A stretch of DNA of 64,000 nucleotides from Bilifractor sp002394235 (GCF_052118845.1 NZ_JBQKGJ010000004.1:100962-164961), one strand, 5' to 3'. Counted from the stretch's first letter, positions 1-8,636 are shown. The notes: generated by a model not told the origin, from the sequence alone. Program-made: numbers and translations.

Positions 1-561
1 GTCAATCCCATTGTACTTTACCGTGTGCCATCCGGTCGGCTTTACCGATCCGATCTTTCCCCTCTCCTCCACAGGCATTGTATCGACACAGATATCCGCC
101 CAGGCGGTTCCGCACCGCCCGAGACTGTCCATGTCGCTGTAGAATTCAAATTCCTGTGTCCGGAGGTCCTCATCCGTGAAAAAAGGAACATTCCCGTTGA
201 CCTCTACCGACGGCGAGCCGCTGTACGCCGGAATCTCATCCGGATCAAAGGCTGTGAGCTCTTCCGCCGCTCTTTTCTCCTCGGAAGGCAGCGCCCCTCC
301 GACAGAGGCGGTTGTCCCGTTCCGAATCCGGTCGATGACGGTCCCAACAGCTCCCGTCCGGTTCTCTCCAGTACCGGTCTGAACGCCTCCCGGGAGAACA
401 CCGACAAGAATCGTTCCGATGACAATCACCGTCATCGATCCGATCATCCATATCCGGGACCCTCGCCGGTCGCCGCTGCGTCTCTTTTTCACAATACCCG
501 CGATCAGCGACACCGGAAATATCACAAGCGCTGCCAGAAGCAGCAGTTCTATCACAAGCAT
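1..561 (-). CDS. DNA/RNA non-specific endonuclease, N-terminal part (cut by window edge)
   Basis: The reverse strand stays open from an ATG at 561 to the window edge, about 187 codons. An AGGGG ribosome-binding site lies 7 nt before the ATG. The product has a hydrophobic N-terminus (about residues 1-23), a basic stretch and a second membrane segment (about 37-55), then a linker. From about residue 108 it carries the pattern seen in clostridial NucA-type nucleases (FDPDEIPAYSG, VEVNGNVPFF, SLGRCGTAWADI, KPTGWHTVKYNG). I infer a membrane-anchored or secreted non-specific nuclease. The catalytic His-containing motif would lie beyond position 1, so activity cannot be judged. An in-frame TTG nine codons upstream is a less likely start. 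The overlapping plus-strand open frames are antisense shadows. Confidence 0.72.
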   Translation of the reverse strand, partial: MLVIELLLLAALVIFPVSLIAGIVKKRRSGDRRGSRIWMIGSMTVIVIGTILVGVLPGGVQTGTGENRTGAVGTVIDRIRNGTTASVGGALPSEEKRAAEELTAFDPDEIPAYSGSPSVEVNGNVPFFTDEDLRTQEFEFYSDMDSLGRCGTAWADICVDTMPVEERGKIGSVKPTGWHTVKYNGID

Positions 562-965
562 ATCAAATCCCCTCAGCAGGAAACTCAAAAACCGTTCCGC
601 CTCCGATTATAACACAGAACACACGTTTTGTGAAAATTCGCATCCTGGCCCTTACACACGCTTCGCGTGTGTCGAGCCCGTCTGCGTTTTCCTAGAGCTC
701 TCTTTGATACTACATAAGCTACGGGATTGCTTCCCCCTTCTAATAATTTTACTAAAAAGGGCTAATGTATTGTGTGAATATTGCCTATATATAAGCAAAA
801 TAATCCATGGTATTGTCATCATATAAGAAGTAGTCAAATATTAAAATAAACGCCGAATCATTCGTCGTGAAACGACGATTATAGGTGAAAGATTAATACC
901 AGAGAAAAGAGTTCCCATGACTATTTTAACGACCATATCCATTATAAGAATAGGAGGAAAACCAA
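562..965. other. Intergenic region with dispersed repeat and small hairpin
   Basis: I see no gene here. Positions 655-720 carry a copy of the dispersed repeat found in many intergenic regions of this window (acgcttcgcgtgtgtcgagc followed by a variant of the TCTGCGTTTTCGAAGAGCT core). A perfect 7-bp inverted repeat, TCGTCGT/ACGACGA, lies at 862-878, about 85 bp before the small membrane-protein gene, and could be an operator or a small hairpin. The sequence is clearly more AT-rich than its neighbours from about 740 onward. Confidence 0.55.
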
Positions 966-1382
966 TTGGATGAAGATAAAAAGACTCAGACTAATTGCTG
1001 TTTCTGGTTTGTTGCATTAGCACAAGGAATGGTCTTCATTGACTTGTTGTGTCGTTCGCCTATCAATTTATTGATAAAAAATAATCCAATTACAATTCTT
1101 CCGTTTCTTTTAATAATGTACGATGTTTTTCCAGGACTGCTAACCGGTGTGTTCCTATTTCTGTCTGCACAGTATTATCAAAAGGCGCCGATAAAATGTA
1201 AGTTTCTAAGTGGTATCTTTACAATCTGTATAAATATCGTAATCCTTGCGGTGGCCTTTTATACCTTTAAATTAGAAATTTTTAGACATCCGCTCATTTT
1301 TGTTATGATCGGTTTTGGTATAGTTACACTGATCATTTCTGGAAAAAAGAAACGAATGGACAAAACGAATGAATCGGCGTGA
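966..1382 (+). CDS. Small four-helix membrane protein, unknown function
   Basis: A 138-codon reading frame begins with TTG, 8 nt after a strong AGGAGG-like site at 953-958. The product is very hydrophobic, with about four membrane segments (near residues 12-30, 42-68, 80-102 and 107-128) and a lysine-rich C-terminus. I do not recognise the family. The gene is much more AT-rich than the flanking genes and sits alone, bracketed by copies of a dispersed repeat, which suggests acquisition by transfer. No enzymatic motif is visible. The good ribosome-binding site is the main support for translation. Confidence 0.6.
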   Translation: MDEDKKTQTNCCFWFVALAQGMVFIDLLCRSPINLLIKNNPITILPFLLIMYDVFPGLLTGVFLFLSAQYYQKAPIKCKFLSGIFTICINIVILAVAFYTFKLEIFRHPLIFVMIGFGIVTLIISGKKKRMDKTNESA

Positions 1383-1562
1383 CTCTCTTTCATACTGTAT
1401 AAGCTACGGATTGCTCCGTGCTTCGCACTCCCACAATCCTACAGGCATTCGGATTCCGCGCCTTCGCGCTTCATCCTCATACCTGTTGCCTTCGAAATCG
1501 CATCCTCGCTCTTTCATACGCTTCGCGTATGTCGAGCCCGTCTGCGTTTTCGAAGAGCTTAT
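1383..1562 (+). repeat. Dispersed intergenic repeat (family A), long copy
   Basis: This stretch contains agcTACGGATTGCTCCGTGCTTCGCA at its left, then CCTGTTGCCTTCGAAATCGC, and ends in TACGCTTCGCGTATGTCGAG plus GTCTGCGTTTTCGAAGAGCT. The same blocks recur around 2780-2930, 4150-4190, 6690-6790, 15160-15245, 38495-38560 and 45900-45965, some in reverse orientation. It lies between a plus-strand and a minus-strand gene and reaches the end of the AlaX gene. Confidence 0.7.
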
Positions 1563-2749
1563 ACAGTAAAGATCTCAGTCAATACCTCCTGTATCTTCTC
1601 CTTTTCTGCCTTGAAAGAGCCCTGGATCATCTCTGGGCTTCCGCCGCCGCGACCTTCAAGACTGGAATTGATGCTTTTCGTGAGGTTCCTGAGATTGACG
1701 GCTGAGCTGCAGATGCAGTATGCATAGACGCCCTTTTCGTCTTCCTGCGCCGTAATTACGGCACAGGTAGGCGCCATGGATTCCTTCACAAGCCTGTCGC
1801 AGAACTTCCGGCAGCTGTTCCTGTCGATATTTTCCTCAAAGTCGATCAGAAAGGACTCCTGCTTTTCGAGTTCCTTCATCTTCCCGTCAAAGTACCGACC
1901 GATCCAGTCGTTGAGCTTCTGATTCGCCTCCGCCAGCTCCTGCTGTACTCTCGCGACAGCCTCTGCTGTCTCATGGGGCTTCGCGGAGAGCATATGGGAG
2001 ATCTCCGTGTTCTGGTCCACCTTCCGCTCATAATCGAGAAGGGCCTTTCTGCCGCAGACCAGCTCGATCCGCACGCCTTTCTTATAATGAATCATGCTGA
2101 GACATTTCACCATGCCGATCTCGCCGGTTCTCATCACATGGGTCCCGCAGCAGGCGCAGATATCCGCTCCCGGAATCGTGATGATCCTCACCTTCCCGGT
2201 CAGCTCCTTCTTGCTCCGGTAATCCAGTGTCTCCAGTTCCTGTCCCTCCGGAAAGCTTTCTTCTACAGGAACATCGCTGCGGATCACTGCATTTGTGTCA
2301 CGCTCCACCTCCATCAGTTCTTCCCAGGTCATGACTCCGCTGATATCAATGGTGACGCATTCCTCAGTCATATGGAATCCGACATTCTCGTATCCGAAAC
2401 GTCTGTGAATCAGACCAGATAGGATATGCTCACCCGAATGTGCCGTAGTATAATCCATTCGGCGCTGCCAGTCAATGACCCCGTGTACCTGAGTTCCAAC
2501 GGCGATTTCCCGATCCGTCGTATGAACAATGTGATCCCCATGCTTCTGAACATCCCGCACCGGAATAACCGTCTGTGCGTCAGTCCGGAGGATGCCGCGG
2601 TCTGAAGGCTGACCGCCGCCTTCCGGATAAAATGCCGTCCGGTTTAGCTCCACGTGATAGCCCTTCCCGCACGATTCGCAGGAGATCACCTCCGCGTCAA
2701 ACTCTTTCAGATATGGTCTCTGATAGTATAATTCATCGAAATTTTCCAT
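1559..2749 (-). CDS. Alanyl-tRNA editing protein (AlaX-L type)
   Basis: This is a free-standing editing enzyme that removes serine or glycine mis-attached to tRNA(Ala) in the cytoplasm. The 396-residue product has the AlaRS-type editing signature HSGEH (H104, H108) and the zinc-site partner CACCGTH (about 198-204). A C-terminal DHHA1-like tail ends with a glycine-rich GRGGGSPEMIQG motif, and a coiled-coil-like stretch lies at about 255-310. Its length fits the long AlaX subgroup. I chose the ATG at 2749 because AAAGGAAAAGG lies just before it; an in-frame ATG 12 codons earlier has no such site. It is monocistronic and bounded by repeats on both sides. Confidence 0.9.
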   Translation of the reverse strand: MENFDELYYQRPYLKEFDAEVISCESCGKGYHVELNRTAFYPEGGGQPSDRGILRTDAQTVIPVRDVQKHGDHIVHTTDREIAVGTQVHGVIDWQRRMDYTTAHSGEHILSGLIHRRFGYENVGFHMTEECVTIDISGVMTWEELMEVERDTNAVIRSDVPVEESFPEGQELETLDYRSKKELTGKVRIITIPGADICACCGTHVMRTGEIGMVKCLSMIHYKKGVRIELVCGRKALLDYERKVDQNTEISHMLSAKPHETAEAVARVQQELAEANQKLNDWIGRYFDGKMKELEKQESFLIDFEENIDRNSCRKFCDRLVKESMAPTCAVITAQEDEKGVYAYCICSSAVNLRNLTKSINSSLEGRGGGSPEMIQGSFKAEKEKIQEVLTEIFTV

Positions 2750-3341
2750 CGTTTTCCTTTTCCTTTCCTGACAGGTGTGGAGCACTGCCCGCGCATATTC
2801 GCACTTCCGTGCAGCTTACGCGTCACTTCGTGCTCATTCCTGTTGCCTTCGAAATCGCATACAGTTTCTTACGCACGCTTCGCGGCAGGCGGCCTGTCTG
2901 CGTATTCGAAGAGCTGTTCAGTTATGCTATTGTATAAGTCCCCGCGTCACTTCGCTGCTTCGCAGCTTCCGTGCCGCTTATTATTATATCGTGCCGCATA
3001 CTGTATAAAGCCAGCTGCTCCGTTGCTTCGCAACTCCCGCAGCTGCCACATGTGACCGACTTCGTCGGTCTGCCGCGGCGTTCGCCCCACCGCTTCACAC
3101 TTCGTGTGAGCGGGTGTGGCTCACTGCCCGCGCATATTCGCATTCTCGCGGTGTTTCACACCGCTCCATGCTCATACATGTTAGCGTCGTTCAAGCATGC
3201 AGTTTTCTGTGCATGCTTCGCATGCCCAAAAACTGCCCGCTTGACGACGGCTTTATACAGTAAATCGGCAGATATTTATCCTTTTCCGAACAAATATCTG
3301 CCGATCTTTTAGGTCTGTTTAACACACTTTCTGAACGCTGA
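2750..3341. repeat. Gene-free repeat-rich intergenic region
   Basis: No convincing gene lies here. About 2775-2935 is a second long copy of dispersed family A, sharing CCTGTTGCCTTCGAAATCGC and the TTCGAAGAGCT core with 1383-1562. Further right are short palindromic blocks such as GCTGCTTCGCAGC, GACTTCGTCGGTC, CACACTTCGTGTG and GCATGCTTCGCATGC, all stems closed by a TTCG loop. Position 3265-3310 holds an inverted repeat (ATCGGCAGATA / TATCTGCCGAT) just downstream of the HPr-like gene that can serve as its terminator hairpin. Confidence 0.6.
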
Positions 3342-3563
3342 TTATAATGCGTACGCGCTCAGATACTCTTCCATCTGTGAATTGCCCTCCGTGAACTCAA
3401 TCTCTATTGGTTCAAATCCCAGAGCAAATACTCCCATGATTGATTTTCCGTCCGTCTCACTTCTGCCCTTCCGGACCGTGACATCCTCTGCGCATTCTCC
3501 GGCAAGTTTAACAAATGCTACGATATCCTCGACCCGGTTGAATTTCACCTTTGCCTTTTTCAT
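3342..3563 (-). CDS. HPr-like protein lacking the phosphorylatable histidine
   Basis: The 73-residue product has the length and core pattern of the PTS phosphocarrier HPr, with the Ser46-region motif TDGKSIMGVFALGF clearly present. The segment that should hold the His15 site (GLHARPA in HPr) reads FVKLAGECAE, with no histidine. Phosphotransfer to sugar permeases is therefore unlikely. A regulatory role of the Crh type through the conserved serine is an inference. The start is supported by AGGAGAGG upstream. No PTS genes are nearby. Confidence 0.75.
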   Translation of the reverse strand: MKKAKVKFNRVEDIVAFVKLAGECAEDVTVRKGRSETDGKSIMGVFALGFEPIEIEFTEGNSQMEEYLSAYAL

Positions 3564-3826
3564 CTCTCATGCCTCTCCTCAGATTCAATTTCGGTCTTCG
3601 ATATCTACGGCCGACTTCCAAATAAATATTGTCACAGGCTCCGTGAAAACTGATGCGGTATGCTATCCTTCCGTGACCCGCGGTTCTCCGGAGACCTTAC
3701 ATAGATATTTTATCCTCTTGACACTGAAATGCAAATCTTTCGGGAGCTTCTGCATGAAATTCAGGACTTACTTCTATAATTTTTGTGAAAATACCGGGAA
3801 ATTTTGTGCATATCTGCTACGCATTC

Positions 3827-4120
3827 TCATCCCTCATAATCAAATATCGCCTTCTTCTCAAGGTATTTTCCGTAGTTTCTTTTCCAGGTTTTGTGGATTT
3901 CACTGTCGTCATAGACAGGCAACGCCTCCGGTGTCATCCGGATCCGGATCAGAACATCGTACCGGTTTGCCCGGTCAATCACATTTGGAAATACCTCAAC
4001 CGATTCAATTCCTTCAATTCCGGTGAGACCCGCGAACAGTTCCCGGATCTCCGGCAGAAGATTTTCCTTCTGCTTTTTGGATATTTCCGCATTATATTTG
4101 GCCAGTATGCAATGATACAT
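3827..4120 (-). CDS. Dabb (stress-responsive A/B barrel) domain protein
   Basis: The 97-residue product begins MYHCILAKYN and matches the pattern of Dabb proteins, small dimeric alpha/beta barrels. It has a first beta strand, a helix around residues 13-30 (PEIRELFAGL), then GIEGIESVEVFPNVI and the strand YDVLIRIRM, ending in EKKAIFDYEG. The start at 4120 follows GGAGGTAATAGA; an in-frame ATG 22 codons upstream lies inside a dispersed repeat and is rejected. Function in this family is diverse and cannot be assigned here. Confidence 0.8.
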   Translation of the reverse strand: MYHCILAKYNAEISKKQKENLLPEIRELFAGLTGIEGIESVEVFPNVIDRANRYDVLIRIRMTPEALPVYDDSEIHKTWKRNYGKYLEKKAIFDYEG

Positions 4121-4213
4121 TCTATTACCTCCAAAATCGAAAACTATATGTGCTTCGAAAACGCAGACAAACCGCAGCTTATACATTTTGTGGCAAGATT
4201 ATCGTATGACCGT

Positions 4214-5023
4214 TTACCACATGCCTGCGAAGCTGCCATTACCGCCCGGATTCTGTCCCGCGAACGGATTTTTCTCGATCTTGATGGCATCGTACAGCGC
4301 GGCGCTCGTCTGCGCCATATAGGGATCTACATAGAAAATACCGACCAGCCCGAAGGTAATGCTCGAAAGAATCACCCACAGAAGAAACGAAAGGTCCAGC
4401 ACAAATGCCTTCCATTTATTTCCATACATCATGTTTCTGCTGATCTGGAACGCTTCCTCCATCGGCATGTCCGGATATTCAGCCAGAAGATACGGGATCA
4501 TCCGGTATTCATACCCTTTCACGATTCCCGGAATCACGAAAAGCAATGACCAGAGGAAGGTATAGAGATCACGGAAGAACATCACCTTTACCACGTTCTT
4601 GTAGGAGTGATCAAATCCGTACATGATTTCGCGAAGCTCCGCTTTCTGGTGAAGATTCGTATAAAAGAATCTCCGCACCCCGACTTCCAGCGGATTCAGC
4701 AGAAATACATCGGCCACAATCGCGATAACGGCGATCACCAGTGTCACCAAAAAGATGATTCCGGCAGCCATCAGCCACACACCAAACATCCCGCCGGGAA
4801 TGCCGCCCGGTCCCGCATGAAATCCGAAAATATCCGTGTCTCTGCCGGAAACGATATCATAATTCAAAATTACGTTGCAAAATCCGGATAACGCTCCTCC
4901 GCCTGATCTGCTGTAAGATCCTCCGATCGCCAGCGAAAGAAGAAGTCCGGCAAGAACAGCTTTCCAGTAATTGCCCCTGAATACCTCTTTTGACCGGTTT
5001 TTTAATCCGATCCTAGTCCACAT
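4214..5023 (-). CDS. DUF975 family membrane protein
   Basis: This 269-residue integral membrane protein matches the DUF975 family of Bacillota. It shows the N-terminal LKNRSKEVFRGNYWKAV motif, a glycine-rich loop, and membrane segments near residues 23-35, 85-112, 155-180 and 215-245. It also has the conserved motif MIPYLLAEYPDMPMEEAF followed by MYGNKWKAF. The start is the ATG at 5023, preceded by AAAGGAGGAGC. The biochemical role of DUF975 is unknown to me. It appears to be transcribed alone. Confidence 0.85.
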   Translation of the reverse strand: MWTRIGLKNRSKEVFRGNYWKAVLAGLLLSLAIGGSYSRSGGGALSGFCNVILNYDIVSGRDTDIFGFHAGPGGIPGGMFGVWLMAAGIIFLVTLVIAVIAIVADVFLLNPLEVGVRRFFYTNLHQKAELREIMYGFDHSYKNVVKVMFFRDLYTFLWSLLFVIPGIVKGYEYRMIPYLLAEYPDMPMEEAFQISRNMMYGNKWKAFVLDLSFLLWVILSSITFGLVGIFYVDPYMAQTSAALYDAIKIEKNPFAGQNPGGNGSFAGMW

Positions 5024-5193
5024 ACTGCTCCTCCTTTTCTGTGCTGCGGCAAATATTGCAGTATATTCCAACATCCGCGGCAGCCCTGTGGCAGCTTCCG
5101 CCTCGCGGCGAAATCTGTAACCATGATTCTCAACCTTAAGTATACAGAATCCAGTGCCGGTAGGAAAGCATTTTCTTTTTTATTTATGCGACA

Positions 5194-5314
5194 GAAAAAA
5201 ACAGGGATTTCACAGAACCTCTGTCCGGTGCTGCCGGCTGCTGACCTTAAGTCAGCCCCAGGATAACGGCAGGCTTGTGAAATCCCCGCATAATATCCTC
5301 TGATCAGAGGATAT
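5194..5314 (-). terminator. Branched terminator structure after thiC
   Basis: On the minus strand an 11-bp perfect stem (GGGATTTCACA at 5204-5214 paired with 5276-5286) encloses at least two inner hairpins (GCTGAC/GTCAGC and CTGCCG/CGGCAG) and is followed by a T-rich tract. It is larger than a usual intrinsic terminator. Immediately before it, 5293-5314 is a 22-bp perfect palindrome with a TGATCA centre. Together they end the thiC transcript. Confidence 0.65.
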
Positions 5315-5321
5315 CGATATA

Positions 5322-6632
5322 TTAGAGAATATCGATATATTCTCCCGCCAGCGCTTTATTCATGCTCCGCACCGCGCAGAACTTTCCGCACATGGAGCAG
5401 GTGTCACTGTGATCATCCTCTGGCGCCCGGCTGTCCCGAATGGACTTCGCAGTATTCGGATCAAGCGCCTCCTTGAACTGAGCATCCCAGTCAAGCTTCC
5501 GCCTTGCATCCGCCATCCGATCGTCCTGTTCCCGCGCACCCGGAATGCCCTTGGCGATATCTGCCGCGTGAGCCGCGATCCGGCTCGCTATTATTCCCTG
5601 ACGTACATCGTCTATGTTCGGAAGCGCAAGATGCTCCGCCGGTGTCACATAACAGAGAAAAGCAGCGCCGCTCATCGCCGCAATCGCCCCGCCGATCGCA
5701 GCTGTGATGTGGTCGTAGCCTGGCGCGATATCTGTTACCAGAGGTCCGAGTACGTAGAAGGGCGCTCCCTTGCAGATGGTCTGCTGAACCTTCATGTTTG
5801 CGGCGATCTGATCCATCGGCACATGGCCTGGTCCTTCCACCATGACCTGGACATCCCGGTCCCACGCCCTCTGCGTCAACTCACCAAGCCTGAGCAGCTC
5901 GCCAATCTGACAGCTGTCCGTCGCGTCCGCAAGGCATCCCGGCCGGCAGGCATCACCGAGGCTGATGGTCACATCATGCTCCCGGCAGATCTCCAGAATC
6001 TCATCATAATATTCGTAGAAGGGATTTTCGTTGCCGGTCATCGCCATCCACGCGAATACCAGACTTCCTCCTCGGCTGACTATGTTCATTTTCCTCCTGC
6101 CGGCCTTGATTTCCTCAATCGTCTTTCTGGTGATCCCACAGTGCAGCGTCACGAAGTCCACACCGTCCTCTGCGTGCAGACGCACGACATCCACAAAATC
6201 CTTTGCACAGAGGGTCGCAAGATCCCTCTGATAATGAATCACGGAATCATAAATCGGAACCGTGCCGATCATCGCCGGACATTCACTGGTCAACTTTCTG
6301 CGGAACGGCTGGGTGTTGCCATGACTGGAAAGATCCATGATTGCTTCAGCGCCGAGATCGACGGCACTGAGAACCTTCTTCATCTCCACATCATAATCCT
6401 TCACATCACGGCTGATACCGAGATTTACATTAATTTTCGTCTTCAGCATACTGCCGATGCCGTTCGGATCAAGCCCCTTGTGCGCCGGATTCGCTGGGAT
6501 AACCACCTTTCCCTCTGCTACCCAGTTCCGGATTTCCTCCTCCGTTCTTCTCTCTTTCCCTGCCACAGCCTTCATCTCCGGAGTGACGATCCCTTTTCTC
6601 GCCGCCTCCATCTGCGTATGATACTCTCTCAT
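5322..6632 (-). CDS. thiC: Phosphomethylpyrimidine synthase ThiC
   Basis: ThiC converts aminoimidazole ribotide to hydroxymethylpyrimidine phosphate in thiamine synthesis, using a [4Fe-4S] cluster and S-adenosylmethionine. The 436-residue product has family landmarks: NPAHKGLDPNGIG near the start, DLSSHGNTQPFR, TLHCGITRKTIE, the SLGDACRPGCLAD segment, MVEGPGHVPMDQI, VTDIAPGYDHI, and the C-terminal cluster-binding CSMCGKFCAVR. Length fits the short bacterial/archaeal-type ThiC lacking the long N-terminal domain. It is preceded by a TPP riboswitch with a terminator, so it should be switched off by thiamine pyrophosphate. No other thi gene is beside it. Confidence 0.97.
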   Translation of the reverse strand: MREYHTQMEAARKGIVTPEMKAVAGKERRTEEEIRNWVAEGKVVIPANPAHKGLDPNGIGSMLKTKINVNLGISRDVKDYDVEMKKVLSAVDLGAEAIMDLSSHGNTQPFRRKLTSECPAMIGTVPIYDSVIHYQRDLATLCAKDFVDVVRLHAEDGVDFVTLHCGITRKTIEEIKAGRRKMNIVSRGGSLVFAWMAMTGNENPFYEYYDEILEICREHDVTISLGDACRPGCLADATDSCQIGELLRLGELTQRAWDRDVQVMVEGPGHVPMDQIAANMKVQQTICKGAPFYVLGPLVTDIAPGYDHITAAIGGAIAAMSGAAFLCYVTPAEHLALPNIDDVRQGIIASRIAAHAADIAKGIPGAREQDDRMADARRKLDWDAQFKEALDPNTAKSIRDSRAPEDDHSDTCSMCGKFCAVRSMNKALAGEYIDIL

Positions 6633-6684
6633 CTGTAACCTTGTCCTTCCTTTCGAATTCTCTAAAATAGAATAAAGTCACTGG

Positions 6685-6795
6685 CGCTTTTCGCGTGTGA
6701 CGCTCCTGTCTGCGGTTTCGAAGAGCTGTTCTGGTATAATACTATATAAACTGCGGATTTCTCCGTGCTTCGTGGTTTCGAAGAGCTTATACACA
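6685..6795 (+). repeat. Dispersed repeat family A copy
   Basis: Two TTTCGAAGAGCT cores lie in the thiC leader, at about 6714-6728 and 6775-6788, separated by a block similar to the TGTATAAGCTGCGGATTGCTCCGTGCTTCG unit seen elsewhere. The repeat sits between the riboswitch terminator and the thiC start, so it is transcribed whenever the switch is open. Confidence 0.65.
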
Positions 6796-6826
6796 AAAAA
6801 AGACGATACCCAAATGGATACCGCCT
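6795..6826 (-). terminator. TPP-riboswitch expression-platform terminator
   Basis: On the minus strand GGCGGTATCC pairs (with G-U pairs) with GGGTATCGTC and is followed by seven T residues. It lies just downstream of the TPP aptamer, as expected for transcription attenuation of thiC. Confidence 0.75.
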
Positions 6827-6849
6827 AACAGACTACATAAAAAACACCA

Positions 6850-6942
6850 GTGCTCGCACTTCCCTACGTTGGCATTATCCAAATCAGGTTCTCGGGTCGT
6901 ATCTCATGTGATACCTCTCAGCCTTCCGGCTCCCCATGTTTT
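6850..6942 (-). promoter_or_regulatory. TPP riboswitch (THI element) upstream of thiC
   Basis: Read on the minus strand, the segment contains the invariant aptamer blocks GGGGAGCC, GGCTGAGAGG, GACCCGAGAACCTGAT, TTGGATAATGCCAACG and TAGGGAAG in the correct order. This is a canonical thiamine-pyrophosphate-binding leader. Together with the following hairpin and T-run it predicts premature termination when thiamine pyrophosphate is plentiful. Confidence 0.97.
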
Positions 6943-7182
6943 TCTATTCTATTGTTCTGTGCCGGCCCGGATGTTTCCCTGAAGCCAGGAGCAATGAGCC
7001 TCACAATGGGTTCATGATAACACATTCCCTTATTTTCATCAAGCGTACTTTTGCGCGGAAAATCAACCATTTTCAAAATTCTTTTTGATAGCCGATCTGG
7101 ATTAACGACTTCCGGCACTTAGTCATACATATGCCTGTTATCTCTATTGACAACACTCAAAATCGCTAAAGGCGCATTTCAT

Positions 7183-8022
7183 TCAGGCATTTTTCCTCAA
7201 TGCAAAGTGGGGATAACCGAGAATTTTCTCCCGGTAATAACCGGTCATTGAATACACGACTTCGCGGTTCTCCACGATGCTCTTCCCCAGAACACGAAGT
7301 ACAAGTCCATAACGATCAAGCAGAGACAATCCGAACCGGACCTCCTCGGAACCGGTGAATTTCTGATTCAGAAAATTTCTCAGTTCCTCCAGCATAGCCT
7401 CGTCGACACCTTCATCAATGATGACAGCGGAATTGTAGTTCATGGATCCCTCAAAGCATCCGATTTCATGCATATGATCCTCTTCCGGGTTGACGAGCAG
7501 AAAGTCATGGAACAGAAGCCGACCATCCATCCGGATATCGGTCTTCAGCCCGATATCCCGGTACTGGAATGGTTCCTCGTCCTCCGACCACCCGGCAGTC
7601 AGACCGTCGGTCATAATCAGTCTGGATCCCGAAGCCATCTGGATCTCCGTGTTCTGACGAAATCTTGCCCTGGCATATGGAATCGTCTCATCAATATAAT
7701 ACTCCAGGAAGGAATCCTTTCCGATCTTCACCCGATTGTTCTGACTCGTCAGTCTTCCCCCGTCGCACTTGTAGATATAGTTCGGGGTCTGTGTCGTCAC
7801 AATCGCATGACACTGTTCCTCAAGCGAAACCTTCTGAAGGTACGTCTCCCCCTCGGTAAAACCGCCGCCGGTGCTGATCAGAAAGTAATAGGGAACGTCG
7901 CCTGCAGCCGGAATATTCCCGGAAATCCTGGAATTTCCCCTGCGATAGGTCGACTGTGCCACAGTTCTCCCATTTCGGTTTGTAAATCCGAGGCGGATTT
8001 CTCCGTCAAATTGACTTTTCAT
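7183..8022 (-). CDS. ureD: Urease accessory protein UreD (UreH)
   Basis: UreD is the scaffold that binds apo-urease and receives nickel through UreF/UreG. The 279-residue protein shows the family features GEIRLGFTNRNGRTV at the start, YYFLISTGGGFTEGE, the TTQTPNYIYK segment (equivalent of the TQ-ta-Kvy motif) and YYIDETIPYARARF. It is the last gene of the urease operon and overlaps the ureG stop by 4 bp, which indicates translational coupling. In many urease operons ureD comes first; here it is last. Confidence 0.93.
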   Translation of the reverse strand: MKSQFDGEIRLGFTNRNGRTVAQSTYRRGNSRISGNIPAAGDVPYYFLISTGGGFTEGETYLQKVSLEEQCHAIVTTQTPNYIYKCDGGRLTSQNNRVKIGKDSFLEYYIDETIPYARARFRQNTEIQMASGSRLIMTDGLTAGWSEDEEPFQYRDIGLKTDIRMDGRLLFHDFLLVNPEEDHMHEIGCFEGSMNYNSAVIIDEGVDEAMLEELRNFLNQKFTGSEEVRFGLSLLDRYGLVLRVLGKSIVENREVVYSMTGYYREKILGYPHFALRKNA

Positions 8023-8636
8023 TCAAGGTCCTCCAGAAGACAATCCTTCTTCAGCCACCGCACAACATCCTCGAGACCTTCGTCCGTTTTCAGATTCGTA
8101 AACACAAAGGTACCGTCTCCGCGAAACTTTCGGGACGTCTCCCGCATGTTCTCCAGATTTGCTCCGACATAGGGCGCGAGATCGATCTTGTTGATGATAA
8201 ACAAATCCGACTTGATCATTCCCTGTCCTGCCTTTGCCGGGATTTTCTCGCCCTCCGCGCAGTCAATGATGTAAATGGAAAAATCTACCAGCTCGGGGCT
8301 GAAGGTTGCCGCGAGGTTATCGCCTCCGCTCTCAATGAACATCAGATCGAGGGTGTGGTTGAAACGCTTCTCCAGCTTCTCCACCGCCGCAAAATTCATG
8401 GACGCATCCTCACGGATCGCCGTGTGCGGGCATCCGCCGGTCTCCACCCCGATGATTCTGTCTGCATCCAGTACAGAATGGGATACCATATACTCAGCGT
8501 CCCACTTCGTATAGATATCATTGGTGATAACCGCCATGCTGTATTCATCCTTAAGCCTTCTGGTAAGCCTCTCGATCAGCTGCGTTTTTCCGGATCCTAC
8601 CGGACCTCCGACTCCGATTCTTACTGCCCGTTTCAT
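8019..8636 (-). CDS. ureG: Urease accessory GTPase UreG
   Basis: UreG is a SIMIBI-class GTPase that carries nickel to the UreDFG-urease complex. The 205-residue product has the P-loop GVGGPVGSGKTQL near the N-terminus, the VITNDIYTKWDAEY motif, the metal-binding and dimer motif GGCPHTAIRED with the conserved Cys-Pro-His, and the NKIDLAPYVGA guanine-specificity motif. Length is standard. It is followed by ureD (4-bp overlap) and preceded by ureF. Confidence 0.97.
   Translation of the reverse strand: MKRAVRIGVGGPVGSGKTQLIERLTRRLKDEYSMAVITNDIYTKWDAEYMVSHSVLDADRIIGVETGGCPHTAIREDASMNFAAVEKLEKRFNHTLDLMFIESGGDNLAATFSPELVDFSIYIIDCAEGEKIPAKAGQGMIKSDLFIINKIDLAPYVGANLENMRETSRKFRGDGTFVFTNLKTDEGLEDVVRWLKKDCLLEDLE

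Noticed and set aside
25..612. Plus-strand frame of 195 codons at the left edge
   Set aside because: The minus strand encodes a recognisable nuclease over the same bases; the plus frame is arginine/proline/serine-rich shadow sequence.
5409..6638. Long plus-strand open frame opposite thiC
   Set aside because: It is antisense to a clearly conserved ThiC, has no ribosome site and no family similarity. Similar antisense frames (52180-53469, 19621-20658, 11922-12956, 16148-17161) were dismissed for the same reason.
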